In this document: positions 10,228 through 18,579 of the stretch, piece by piece
How positions within the stretch are numbered: position 1 is the stretch's first letter
Layout: the number at the start of each line of letters is the position of its first letter
NCBI RefSeq assembly: GCF_001870435.1
Contig: NZ_MDDR01000034.1
Coordinates: forward strand, 124,001 to 188,000
Length of the DNA: 64,000 nt
Reading direction: 5' to 3'
Source: Pseudomonas costantinii
Lineage (GTDB): Bacteria > Pseudomonadota > Gammaproteobacteria > Pseudomonadales > Pseudomonadaceae
Position numbers and translations under genes: made by a program
The notes under the pieces: model-generated
Database searches by the model: none
What the model was told of the DNA's origin: nothing
Seen by the model: only the letters and a program-made list of their open reading frames with translations

Positions 10228-10242
10228 TACCTATCTGCGACA
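10228..10242 (-). promoter_or_regulatory. Candidate GbdR-type site upstream of gbcB
   Basis: Minus-strand TGTCGCAGATAGGTA starts 82 nt upstream of the gbcB ATG and points toward gbcB. It shares TGTCGC-NN-AT-N-G with the gbcA site at 10308. The family and regulator assignment is inference. Confidence 0.45.
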
Positions 10243-10307
10243 TTCACATACTTATCGCGACCAGCCCCCATACCACGGGGGTTGCGCGTCGGGATCAGAG
10301 TGGGCCA

Positions 10308-10322
10308 TGTCGCTAATGGACA
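10308..10322 (+). promoter_or_regulatory. Candidate GbdR-type site upstream of gbcA
   Basis: TGTCGCTAATGGACA, preceded by GCCA, lies about 125-135 nt upstream of the gbcA ATG and in the orientation of gbcA. Related motifs sit upstream of gbcB, glyA, the dgc operon and betT. GbdR is known in P. aeruginosa to activate gbcA and gbcB; that this is its site is inferred here. Confidence 0.5.
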
Positions 10323-10444
10323 AGGTTCTGGCCTTTGCCGGGCCCACACTCGCACCCAACGAAGACACCTTCTTTACGCCTTGCTGCAAAACCTGATCAG
10401 CCACTATTCGCCGGCCACACAGAATGGCCATGAGGACACACACG

Positions 10445-11740
10445 ATGGACGTCACCGCAACCTTAAGCTTGGGCGATCCGCTGGAACCCGCACGCAAGGC
10501 CACCGCGCAAATGCTGCAAGAGCGCGAGCGCACCTTTTCGCTGCCGCAGCCGTTTTACTCTGATGAGCGGCTGTTTGATATCGACATGCAGGAGATCTTC
10601 CAGAAAGAGTGGTTGATCGCCGGTATGACCTGCGAGATCCCTGCCAAGGGCAACTACATCACCCTGCAAATCGGCAAAAACCCGATCATCGTGATCCGTG
10701 GCGCCGACGGTGTGGTGCATGCCTTCCACAACGTGTGCCGCCACCGTGGTTCGCGCTTGTGCACCAGCGACAAGGGCAAGGTCGCCAAACTGGTCTGCCA
10801 CTACCACCAGTGGACCTACGAGCTGGACGGCCGCCTGCTGTTCGCCGGTACCGAGATGGGTGCCGACTTCGACATGAAGCAGTACGGTCTCAAGCCTGTG
10901 AACGTGAAGACCGCAGGCGGCTACATCTTCATCAGCCTGGCCGAAAATCCGCCGGCCATCGATGACTTCCTGTCGACGCTGAACCATTACATGGAACCGT
11001 ACGACATGGAGAACACCAAGGTGGCGATTACCACCACCTTGTTCGAAAAAGCCAACTGGAAGTTGGTGCTGGAAAACAACCGCGAGTGCTACCACTGCAA
11101 CGCGTCGCACCCGGAACTGCTGAAAACCCTGCTGGAATGGGACGACGTCACCGACCCGCGCGCCGACCAGGCCTTCAAAGACCATGTGGCCGCCTCGGCT
11201 GCTGCCTGGGACGCTGAAAAGATCCCTTACGCCCACGCCAGCTTTGGCCTGCGTAACCGCATCGTACGGATGCCGCTGCTCAAAGGCACCGTGTCGATGA
11301 CCCTGGACGGCAAACAAGGCTGTGCCAAGCTGATGGGCCGCATCAAGAACCCGGACCTGGGCTCGATGCGCATCCTGCACTTGCCGCACTCGTGGAACCA
11401 CTGCATGGGCGACCACATCATCGTGTTCACCGTGTGGCCGATCAGCGCCCAGGAAACCATGGTCACTACCAAGTGGATCGTGCACAAGGATGCTGTAGAA
11501 GGTGTGGACTACGACGTAGAACGCATGCGCCAGGTGTGGGACGCCACCAATGACCAGGACCGTCGCCTGGCCGAAGAGAACCAGCGCGGGATCAACTCCA
11601 CCGCTTACCAACCAGGCCCGTACTCCAAGACCTATGAGTTTGGCGTGGTGAACTTTGTGGATTGGTACAGCGAGCGTCTGCTGAGCAACTTGGGTGCCGC
11701 GCCGGCGCCTTATCTCAAAGGCGTAGCCGTACACGAGTAA
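10445..11740 (+). CDS. gbcA: Glycine betaine demethylase, Rieske oxygenase subunit
   Basis: Rieske non-haem iron monooxygenase that converts glycine betaine to dimethylglycine and formaldehyde. It has 431 residues from the ATG at 10445 (MDVTATLSLGDPLEP). Upstream in-frame ATGs would give a poorly conserved leader. The Rieske cluster ligands are Cys98, His100, Cys118 and His121 (CRHRGS...CHYHQW). The mononuclear iron motif lies in ENNRECYHCNASH. GbcB, divergent, is its reductase. A strong hairpin lies 12 nt after the stop. Confidence 0.96.
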   Translation: MDVTATLSLGDPLEPARKATAQMLQERERTFSLPQPFYSDERLFDIDMQEIFQKEWLIAGMTCEIPAKGNYITLQIGKNPIIVIRGADGVVHAFHNVCRHRGSRLCTSDKGKVAKLVCHYHQWTYELDGRLLFAGTEMGADFDMKQYGLKPVNVKTAGGYIFISLAENPPAIDDFLSTLNHYMEPYDMENTKVAITTTLFEKANWKLVLENNRECYHCNASHPELLKTLLEWDDVTDPRADQAFKDHVAASAAAWDAEKIPYAHASFGLRNRIVRMPLLKGTVSMTLDGKQGCAKLMGRIKNPDLGSMRILHLPHSWNHCMGDHIIVFTVWPISAQETMVTTKWIVHKDAVEGVDYDVERMRQVWDATNDQDRRLAEENQRGINSTAYQPGPYSKTYEFGVVNFVDWYSERLLSNLGAAPAPYLKGVAVHE

Positions 11741-11752
11741 CGCGTTGATCGT

Positions 11753-11790
11753 CAGGGTTCTGGGCTGTACAAAAAACACCCAGAACCCTG
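11753..11790 (+). terminator. Putative gbcA terminator
   Basis: A perfect 12-bp stem (CAGGGTTCTGGG with CCCAGAACCCTG) and a 14-nt loop lie 12 nt after the gbcA stop. It is followed by a C-run and TTT rather than a strong U-run, so it is a plausible but imperfect intrinsic terminator. Confidence 0.6.
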
Positions 11791-11832
11791 CCCCCCCTTT
11801 GCCACCCTGCCCTCCAGCCTTTACCCAACAAC

Positions 11833-11867
11833 TTATCCACAAGTCCACCCACAGCAATTGTGGGCAA
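11833..11867 (+). promoter_or_regulatory. DnaA-box element, copy 1
   Basis: A perfect DnaA box TTATCCACA (11833-11841) is followed, after seven bases, by CCACAG, three bases and TTGTGGGCAA. The second arm is an inverted, wobble-tolerant partner of the first. This is the first of four aligned copies. Confidence 0.6.
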
Positions 11868-12004
11868 GTACATCCCCCGCCCAAAATTAGCTGAAGGAAA
11901 TCCGTGACTTATTCAAATTTCCGGGTTTCACCAGCATCTGATCACTTATTAACCAACCCTTCGAAAGCCATGGTTTACGTGACCTGTAGCGGTACGCGAA
12001 CACC

Positions 12005-12039
12005 TTATCCACAGAAGCACCAACAGACTTTGGGGGCAA
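12005..12039 (+). promoter_or_regulatory. DnaA-box element, copy 2
   Basis: Perfect TTATCCACA at 12005-12013, then seven bases, CAACAG, ACT and TTGGGGGCAA. It is preceded by GCGAACACC, a block also found before copies 3 and 4. Confidence 0.6.
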
Positions 12040-12186
12040 CTTCAGCAGCGCTGTGGAAAACCACGTCAAACCTTCATAAACCGGGGTATTCAGGGATTTA
12101 AGTCGGCAAATAGCACGAATTGATCATATTTCAACCAACTCACTGAAAGCCTTTGTTTATATGGTCTGTAGCCGATAGCGAACATC

Positions 12187-12221
12187 TTATCCACAGAAGC
12201 GCCAACAGACTTTGGGGGCAA
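12187..12221 (+). promoter_or_regulatory. DnaA-box element, copy 3
   Basis: Perfect TTATCCACA at 12187-12195 followed by GAAGCGCCAACAGACTTTGG, nearly identical to copy 2 over the whole element, and preceded by GCGAACATC. Confidence 0.6.
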
Positions 12222-12347
12222 GTCTGCGCAGGGGATTGTAGTTATTCGTGGAAAAAACCAAGGAAAAACCGTCAGTTAGCCTGGTTGTTTTTCGTACAGG
12301 GGGCTGCAGGGCTTGATATACAAGGGATGTGGACAGCCGCGAACAGG

Positions 12348-12388
12348 TTATCCACAGGCGGATCAACAGGGATTGTGGGTAATCCACA
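12348..12388 (+). promoter_or_regulatory. DnaA-box element, copy 4
   Basis: Perfect TTATCCACA at 12348-12356, seven bases, CAACAG, GGA, TTGTGGGTAA, then an adjoining one-mismatch box TAATCCACA at 12380-12388. It is preceded by GCGAACAGG. It lies just after the etfB stop. The four copies are spaced 172, 182 and 161 bp apart and fill the 660-bp gbcA-etfB gap, where I see no gene. Confidence 0.6.
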
Positions 12389-12401
12389 ATCCCACATTGG
12401 G

Positions 12402-13172
12402 TTAGCGCACCACTCCTTCTTCGATGAGTAGCTTGAGAATGGCTTCAGCACCGGCTTCCGGGCTGAGGCCCTTGAGCACCTGCCCACCGCCGCCACTGGC
12501 TTTGGCGGTGGCGGCCTTCATGCGATCAGCCCCGCTTTTGGCCTTGATCACCTTGAGACGCTTGGGTCGAGGCTTGGCGGGTTGCAGCACCGCACCTGTG
12601 AATAACTCGTCTTGTTCAGTCTCAACTTCATGGGCCGCCAGCTCACCACGTTGCGCCGGGCCGTAGGCACTTTGCCGAGGCTTGGGCGCAGCGTTATCCA
12701 CTGTCGCCAGAAACGGCAAACGCACCTTCAAGCGCCGTCGCTGACCGCGCGGCAAGGCTTGCAGCACATGGGCCACACCGCCGTCGATGGACTCTACTTG
12801 CGCCAGCCCGACAATCAGCGGCCAGCCCAGTTGCTCGGCCAGCAGGAACGGCAACATGCCCGAGCCTTCGCCGGTTTCCGCCTGGCTACCAGTGAGCACC
12901 ACCTGGGCGCCGGCTTCGCGTAAATAATCACTGAGCACCGGCAAGGCATCAGCACCTGCCGGTTGTTCCAGCACATGCAATTGCGGCAAGCCCATGCCCA
13001 GGTAGCTACGCAAGGTCGGTTCGGCGATGTTGCCGGCGTGTAGCACCTGCAACTTATCCCCAGCCATTTGCAGGCCCAACTCGACGGCGCGTGCATCCTG
13101 CTCGGCGCGACGCGGGCGTCCGGAGGTGGGGTGGGCGCCGATGGAAACCAGGCTGATTACGTGGGTGTTCAT
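12402..13172 (-). CDS. etfB: Electron transfer flavoprotein beta subunit (DMG pathway)
   Basis: Beta subunit of an electron transfer flavoprotein, 256 residues from the ATG at 13172 (MNTHVISLVSIGAHPTSGRPR), which has AGGA seven bases upstream; an ATG at 13178 is too close. AMP/FAD-supporting loops include GSQAETGEGSGMLPFLLAEQLGWP. It lies 15 nt downstream of etfA in the dgcA-dgcB-etfA-etfB order, so it probably accepts electrons from dimethylglycine oxidation and passes them to the quinone pool. It is divergent from the housekeeping EtfB. Confidence 0.9.
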   Translation of the reverse strand: MNTHVISLVSIGAHPTSGRPRRAEQDARAVELGLQMAGDKLQVLHAGNIAEPTLRSYLGMGLPQLHVLEQPAGADALPVLSDYLREAGAQVVLTGSQAETGEGSGMLPFLLAEQLGWPLIVGLAQVESIDGGVAHVLQALPRGQRRRLKVRLPFLATVDNAAPKPRQSAYGPAQRGELAAHEVETEQDELFTGAVLQPAKPRPKRLKVIKAKSGADRMKAATAKASGGGGQVLKGLSPEAGAEAILKLLIEEGVVR

Positions 13173-13187
13173 GGCCATTTCCTTTGC

Positions 13188-14408
13188 TTAAGCCGCATCG
13201 CGCTTGGCGCCGTTGCGGTAGGCCTCGACCGCAACGATCAAGGCTTGCAGAATCGCGGCGCTTTCGCCGATCACCGACAGGTCGGCACGCTTGATCATGT
13301 CGCAGCCCGGGTCGAGGTTGATTGCCACCACCTTGTCGCAGGCACCGATGCCTTGCAGGTGCTGGATGGCCCCGGAGATTCCCACGGCCACATAGACCCG
13401 CGCCGTAACCCAGGTGCCGCTGGCGCCGACCTGGCGATCACGCGCCATGAAGCCGTCGTCCACCGCCACTCGAGAGGCGCCCTCTGTAGCGCCCAAGGCG
13501 GCCGCGGTCTGGTGGAACAGCGCCCAGTCCTTCACGCCGTTACCACCCGAGAAAATGAACTCGGCTTCGGCCATGGGAATCGCCGCCGGGTCCACCGCCA
13601 CCGCACCGAGGTCTTCGATACGCGGCAAGCTGCGGGCCAGAGGTGTGGATAACTCCACGGGCAACACTTCGTGACGGGTTTCGCTCACCGGTTCGGCGCA
13701 TTCCACTGCGGCGAGAATCAGGCGTGGCAGTGGTCGGGCCAAATCCTCCTGACCCGCACCCGCGCGGCCAATGCACTCCTCGCCCTTGATCTGCCACACC
13801 CGTGTGGCCGGACGCTCCTTGAGGCTCGCGGCAAAACGTCGCCCCAGCTCGCCACCACCGCTGCGGCTGTCCGGCAGTAACCAATGACGCGGGTTGAACT
13901 GGTTATCCACAGCCCGCAGGCCCTGGACGCGTTGCTCCGGTGAATAACCGTCGAACGCGTGCCCCTCCAGCACCAGCAGGCGATCGACGCCCGCCGTCGC
14001 AAAGGCACTTTCTTTGTGTTCGCCAAACACCACCGCCAGCACCGCGCCGTCGCTGCCCGCGAGTTGCCGCGCCAGGCCGAGCAAGTCACGGTCGTGGCTG
14101 CTCAGGCGGCCACCGACCATGTCCGGCACCACGTTGATGTAGAACGCAGGTGCTAGAACCTGATGCAGCGGCAATTGCACTTCCACTGCCGCCGTGCGCT
14201 TAGCCGCGCCGCCCTGCTGGGCGCCGCTGCGGTCGATACGCTTGATGCCGTTGGGGCCGATAAAACCGACGCCATGTACGTTTTTTCGAATGACGCCGTT
14301 TGGCCCCATCCAACTGTGGAGCGCCGGTTGCATCGCTGCGTGCAGTGGATGCAGGCGGTTACGGGCGATCCATTCGGCCCGTGGGTCACGGCGGATAATG
14401 TCGCTCAT
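13188..14408 (-). CDS. etfA: Electron transfer flavoprotein alpha subunit (DMG pathway)
   Basis: Alpha subunit, 406 residues from the ATG at 14408 (MSDIIRRDPRAEWIARNR), which overlaps the dgcB stop by one base (TGATG), so translation is probably coupled. The C-terminal FAD domain is clear: GVSGAIQHLQGIGACDKVVA and NLDPGCDMIKRADLSVIG. It is longer than housekeeping EtfA (about 310) because of an N-terminal extension of about 90 residues. The coding region itself contains two perfect DnaA boxes (13644-13652 and 13903-13911). Confidence 0.92.
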   Translation of the reverse strand: MSDIIRRDPRAEWIARNRLHPLHAAMQPALHSWMGPNGVIRKNVHGVGFIGPNGIKRIDRSGAQQGGAAKRTAAVEVQLPLHQVLAPAFYINVVPDMVGGRLSSHDRDLLGLARQLAGSDGAVLAVVFGEHKESAFATAGVDRLLVLEGHAFDGYSPEQRVQGLRAVDNQFNPRHWLLPDSRSGGGELGRRFAASLKERPATRVWQIKGEECIGRAGAGQEDLARPLPRLILAAVECAEPVSETRHEVLPVELSTPLARSLPRIEDLGAVAVDPAAIPMAEAEFIFSGGNGVKDWALFHQTAAALGATEGASRVAVDDGFMARDRQVGASGTWVTARVYVAVGISGAIQHLQGIGACDKVVAINLDPGCDMIKRADLSVIGESAAILQALIVAVEAYRNGAKRDAA

Positions 14409-16366
14409 CAATGCACCTCCGCAGGTTCACGTTTGATAGGTGCTCTGGCCGGTGCGGCGTCTTCGAGCAAGGCGTCAGCCACCAGTTCGGCGATGTCCTT
14501 GATCAATGGGCGCGGTTCGACCACGCCCTCCAGCATCGCGGTGCACTGTGGGCAACCTACGGCCACCAGCTCGGCGCCGGTTTCGCGGATGTCTTCCATG
14601 CGCATGTCCGGGATACGTTGCTTGCCGGGAATATCGGTGATCGGCGCGCCGCCACCGCCACCGCAGCAGCGCGAGCGGAAACCGGAGCGTTGCATTTCCT
14701 TGACCTCGATACCCAGCGCTCGCAGCACTTGGCGCGGCGCCTCGTATTCGCCGTTGTAGCGGCCCAGGTAACAAGGGTCGTGATAAGTCACGCTATTGCC
14801 CTTGTGCTGGCCCAGGTTCAGCGCGCCATCGTCGATCAGTTCGGCCATGAAAGTGCTGTGATGCTGCACGAGGTAGTTGCCGTTGAAGGCGCCGTACTCG
14901 TTTTTCAGCACATGGAAACTGTGCGGATCGCAGGTGACGATGCGCTTGAAATTGTACTTGGCCAGGGTCTGGATATTGCGCGAGGCCAGCAGTTGGAAGG
15001 TGGCTTCATCACCCAGGCGGCGGGCGACGTCGCCGCTGTCGCGCTCCTCCAGGCCGAGCACGGCGAAATCAACCTTGGCAGCTTTCAGCACTTTGACGAA
15101 CGCGCGCAGGGTGCGCTGGTTACGCATGTCGAAGGCACCGTCGCCAACCCAGAACAACACGTCGGTGGTGCCCGTGTCACTGAGCAACGGCAGGTTCAAA
15201 TCCGCCGCCCAGTTCAGGCGACCACCGGGCGCGAAGCCGCCAGGGTTGTCGGTGGCTATCAGGTTTTCCAGGACTTCGGCGCCCTTGTTCGGGGTCGCGC
15301 CCTTTTCCAGGGTGAGGTGGCGGCGCATGTCGACGATGGCGTCCACGTGCTCGATCATCATCGGGCACTCTTCCACGCAGGCGCGGCAGGTGGTGCAGGA
15401 CCATAGGGTTTCGGCGTCCACCAGACCGTTGACGATCGGCTGGTGCGGGTTGCCGCTGTGTTCGCCAATGGGTTTGCCCCCGCCATTAATTGATGGATAG
15501 GGGCTGCCGGCGAACTTGGCATCAGTACCGCCTGCCAGGCCGACCACCATGTCCTGAATCAGCTTTTTCGGGTTCAGCGGCTGGCCGGCGGCGAACGCCG
15601 GGCACGCGGCTTCGCACTTGCCACACTGCACACAAGCATCAAAGCCCAGCAGTTGGTTCCAGGTGAAGTCCTTGGGTTTTTCCACGCCCAATGGCGCGGT
15701 TTTATCGCTGAGGTCCAACGGTTTCAAACCGGTGGAGCGGCCGCCGCCAAAGCGCTCGGCGCGGCGGTGCCAGGCCAGGTGCAAGGCACCGGCGAAGGCG
15801 TGTTTCATCGGGCCGCCCCAGGTCATGCCGAAGAACATCTCGGACACGCCCCACAGCACGCCCACGCTCAGCAGCGCGGCCAACAACCAGCCGCCGAAGT
15901 CAGCAGGCAGAATCCCCGCCACCGGCAACGTCACCAAGAAGAAGCTCACCGAGAATGCCATCAGGCTTTTCGGCAGCCGCATCCACGGGCCTTTCGACAG
16001 GCGTGATGGCGGGTTGCGGCGACGCAGGTAGACAAAGGTGGCGCCGACAAACATCAATACCGAAGCCAGCAACAAGGCGTAGCCGAGGATACGGTTGTGC
16101 AGGCCGAAACCGTGCACCAGGATTGCCAGCAACGCCGACAACACAAAGCCCAACGCGGTGGCGACGTGGGTGTTGGCGATGTATTTGTCACGGGCGACCA
16201 CGTGGTGCAGGTCGACCATGTAGCGCTTGGGCATGGCCAACAGGCCGCCGAGCAAGTCGACTTTGGAGGCACGGCCACGGCGCCACATGTTCACCCGGCG
16301 CAACGCGCCGAGTACAGCTAGGCCCAGTGCCGCAAACAATAGAATAGGAAGCAGGGTGTTCAACAT
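14408..16366 (-). CDS. dgcB: Dimethylglycine demethylase subunit DgcB
   Basis: Membrane-anchored iron-sulfur protein of about 652 residues from the ATG at 16366 (MLNTLLPILLFAALGLAV), with GGGAG seven bases upstream. A longer frame would run into the adjacent REPIN and is rejected. Domains in order: N-terminal hydrophobic segments (to about residue 190), two 4Fe-4S motifs (CVQCGKCEAACP near residue 245, CTTCRACVEECP further on), then a heterodisulfide-reductase-like CCG region (YHDPCYLGRYN, CCGGGGG). With DgcA it converts dimethylglycine to sarcosine and hands electrons to EtfAB/quinone. It lies downstream of dgcA with a REPIN between them. Confidence 0.93.
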   Translation of the reverse strand: MLNTLLPILLFAALGLAVLGALRRVNMWRRGRASKVDLLGGLLAMPKRYMVDLHHVVARDKYIANTHVATALGFVLSALLAILVHGFGLHNRILGYALLLASVLMFVGATFVYLRRRNPPSRLSKGPWMRLPKSLMAFSVSFFLVTLPVAGILPADFGGWLLAALLSVGVLWGVSEMFFGMTWGGPMKHAFAGALHLAWHRRAERFGGGRSTGLKPLDLSDKTAPLGVEKPKDFTWNQLLGFDACVQCGKCEAACPAFAAGQPLNPKKLIQDMVVGLAGGTDAKFAGSPYPSINGGGKPIGEHSGNPHQPIVNGLVDAETLWSCTTCRACVEECPMMIEHVDAIVDMRRHLTLEKGATPNKGAEVLENLIATDNPGGFAPGGRLNWAADLNLPLLSDTGTTDVLFWVGDGAFDMRNQRTLRAFVKVLKAAKVDFAVLGLEERDSGDVARRLGDEATFQLLASRNIQTLAKYNFKRIVTCDPHSFHVLKNEYGAFNGNYLVQHHSTFMAELIDDGALNLGQHKGNSVTYHDPCYLGRYNGEYEAPRQVLRALGIEVKEMQRSGFRSRCCGGGGGAPITDIPGKQRIPDMRMEDIRETGAELVAVGCPQCTAMLEGVVEPRPLIKDIAELVADALLEDAAPARAPIKREPAEVH

Positions 16367-16383
16367 GGTGAAGCTCCCACAAT

Positions 16384-16496
16384 GATCGTTCCCACGCTCT
16401 GCGTGGGAATGCATCCTGTGACGCTCTGCGTCACGACCTTAAGAGCGGACGCAGAGCGTCCAGGGCAGCATTCCCACGCAGAGCGTGGGAACGATC
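16384..16496. repeat. REPIN (family 1) between dgcA and dgcB
   Basis: 113-bp element with both inverted halves (GATCGTTCCCACGCTCTGCG ... CGCAGAGCGTGGGAACGATC). It fills most of the gap inside the dgcA-dgcB transcript and could stabilise or attenuate the mRNA. Confidence 0.92.
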
Positions 16497-16503
16497 AGAT
16501 GCA

Positions 16504-18564
16504 TCAGAAATCCTTGCACAGACGCAGGGCGTCATAGATCGCAGCGTGAGTATTACGCTGCGCCACGCAGTCACCGATGCGGAACAGCAAGTACCCGTCG
16601 CCCGCCTCGCTCAGGCAAGGTTGTGGCTTGATCGCGAACAGTGCCTCGACGTCGATTTGGCCCTTGTTACGCGAGCCTTCCTTGAGGGCGTAGTAGATGG
16701 CTTCATCCGGGCGCACGCCGTTCTCGACGACCACCTGGTCCACCACCCGCTCCTCTTTGGCGCCGGTGTATTCGTTCTCCAGCACCGCCACCAACTTGTC
16801 GCCTTCGCGGTAGACCTTTTCCAGCATCATGTCGCCGGTCATGATCACTTCTTTGGGGTACATGCTGCGGTAGTAAGTCGGGAATGACGTACCGCCAATG
16901 GCCACGCCTGGCTTGATATCGTCGGTGACGATTTCGACCTGGCTGCCCTTGTCCGCAAGGAAATCCGCCACCGACATGCCGGTAAATTCGCAAATGGTGT
17001 CGTACACCAACACGTTCTTGCCCGGTGCCACCTTGCCGTCGAGTATGTCCCAGCTGCTGACGATCAAGCCTTCGGCCGCGCCCCAGTGTTCGTTCTGCTC
17101 GACGTTCGGATTGCCGCCCACTGCCAGCACGACCACGTCCGGACGCAGGTCCAGGATCGTGTCGGCATCGGCCGCCACGCCCAGGCGCAGGTCGACTTTC
17201 AAGCGTGCCAATTCCAATTGGAACCAGCGGGTGATGCCCGCGATCTGGTCGCGTTGTGGGGCTTTGGAAGCCGTAGTGATCTGCCCGCCGATAAACTCTT
17301 TCTTCTCGAACAGCGTCACGTCGTGACCCCGTTCAGCAGCCACGCGCGCGGCTTCCATCCCGGCTGGGCCGGCACCCACCACCACAACTTTGCGTTTTGG
17401 TCCGGTGGATTTTTCGATGATGTGCGGCACGCCCATGTATTCACGGGAGGTCGCGGCGTTCTGGATGCACAGCACGTCCAGCCCTTGGTACTGGCGGTCG
17501 ATGCAGTAGTTGGCGCCGACGCACTGTTTGATCTGGTCGATCTGGCCCATCTTGATCTTGGCGATCAGGTGCGGGTCTGCGATGTGCGCACGGGTCATGC
17601 CGACCATGTCCACATAACCGCCTTCCAGAATGCGCGTGGCCTGGTTCGGGTCCTTGATGTTCTGCGCGTGCAGCACCGGAACCTTGACCACTTCCTTGAT
17701 ACCGGCCGCCAGGTGCAAAAACGGCTCCGGCGGATAGCTCATGTTGGGAATCACGTTGGCCAGGGTGTTGTGCGTGTCGCACCCCGAACCCACCACGCCG
17801 ATGAAATCGAGCATGCCGGTGTCGTCGTAATACTTGGCGATCTGCTTCATGTCCTCGTGGGACAGGCCGTCCGGGTGGAACTCGTCACCGCACAGGCGCA
17901 TGCCCACACAGAAATCGTCGCCCACTTCGGCGCGCACAGCCTTCAACACTTCCAGGCCGAATTTCATGCGACCTTCAAAGGTGCCGCCCCATTCGTCGGT
18001 ACGCTTGTTGACGCGCGGGCTCCAGAACTGGTCGATCATGTGCTGGTGCACGGCAGACAGTTCCACGCCGTCCAGGCCACCGGCCTTGGCGCGTTTGGCG
18101 GCGCTGGCGTAGTTGCCGATCACGCGCCAGATTTCTTCCGGCTCGATGGTTTTGCAGGTGGCACGGTGCACCGGCTCACGCACGCCCGAAGGCGACATCA
18201 GGGTGGGCCAGTTGAAGCCGTCCCAACGCGAGCGACGGCCCATGTGGGTAATCTGGATCATGATCTTGGCGCCATGCTTGTGCATGGCGTCGGCCAGATT
18301 CTGAAAGTGCGGGATGATGCGATCGGTGGACAGGTTCACCGAACTCCACCATTCCTGCGGGCTGTCGATGGCCACCACGGAGGAACCACCGCAGATCGCC
18401 AGGCCGATACCGCCCTTGGCTTTCTCTTCGTAATACTTCACGTAGCGGTCAGTGGTCATGCCGCCGTCGGTGGCATACACCTCGGCGTGGGCGGTACTGA
18501 GCACGCGGTTGCGAATGGTCAGTTTGCCGATCTGGATCGGCTGGAACATTGCTTCGAAAGCCAT
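16504..18564 (-). CDS. dgcA: Dimethylglycine demethylase subunit DgcA
   Basis: Old-yellow-enzyme/2,4-dienoyl-CoA-reductase-like flavoprotein, 686 residues. An N-terminal FMN TIM barrel runs to about residue 370 (FQPIQIGKLTIRNRVLSTAHAE; HMGRRSRWDG). A 4Fe-4S cluster region carries the cysteines in CVGANYCIDRQ and DVLCIQNAATSRE. A C-terminal FAD/NAD domain has VVVVGAGPAGMEAARVAAERG. In the trimethylamine-dehydrogenase-like class it oxidises N-methyl groups; here the context with dgcB, etf and sox assigns dimethylglycine. The DUF5943 gene lies 15 nt upstream. Confidence 0.95.
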   Translation of the reverse strand: MAFEAMFQPIQIGKLTIRNRVLSTAHAEVYATDGGMTTDRYVKYYEEKAKGGIGLAICGGSSVVAIDSPQEWWSSVNLSTDRIIPHFQNLADAMHKHGAKIMIQITHMGRRSRWDGFNWPTLMSPSGVREPVHRATCKTIEPEEIWRVIGNYASAAKRAKAGGLDGVELSAVHQHMIDQFWSPRVNKRTDEWGGTFEGRMKFGLEVLKAVRAEVGDDFCVGMRLCGDEFHPDGLSHEDMKQIAKYYDDTGMLDFIGVVGSGCDTHNTLANVIPNMSYPPEPFLHLAAGIKEVVKVPVLHAQNIKDPNQATRILEGGYVDMVGMTRAHIADPHLIAKIKMGQIDQIKQCVGANYCIDRQYQGLDVLCIQNAATSREYMGVPHIIEKSTGPKRKVVVVGAGPAGMEAARVAAERGHDVTLFEKKEFIGGQITTASKAPQRDQIAGITRWFQLELARLKVDLRLGVAADADTILDLRPDVVVLAVGGNPNVEQNEHWGAAEGLIVSSWDILDGKVAPGKNVLVYDTICEFTGMSVADFLADKGSQVEIVTDDIKPGVAIGGTSFPTYYRSMYPKEVIMTGDMMLEKVYREGDKLVAVLENEYTGAKEERVVDQVVVENGVRPDEAIYYALKEGSRNKGQIDVEALFAIKPQPCLSEAGDGYLLFRIGDCVAQRNTHAAIYDALRLCKDF

Positions 18565-18579
18565 GGCACGGTCCTCGGC

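Larger units (their letters stand above)
11935..12225 (+). repeat. Imperfect ~100-bp direct duplication
   Basis: The stretch around 11940-12041 and that around 12126-12223 are diverged copies. Both carry ACCAAC, GAAAGCC, TGGTTTA/TTGTTTA, CTGTAGC, GCGAACA, TTATCCACAGAAGC and CCAACAGACTTTGGGGGCAA in the same order. The offset is about 182-185 bp. No ORF is conserved between the copies. Confidence 0.8.

Noticed and set aside
11741-12401. Chromosomal or plasmid origin of replication
   Set aside because: DnaA boxes are clustered, but there is no dnaA, dnaN, rpmH, parAB or rep gene and no clear AT-rich 13-mer block; a titration or regulatory locus is more likely.
12153-12431. 92-codon frame in the gbcA-etfB gap
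   Set aside because: It runs through the DnaA-box elements, has no ribosome site and is not preserved in the duplicated copy.
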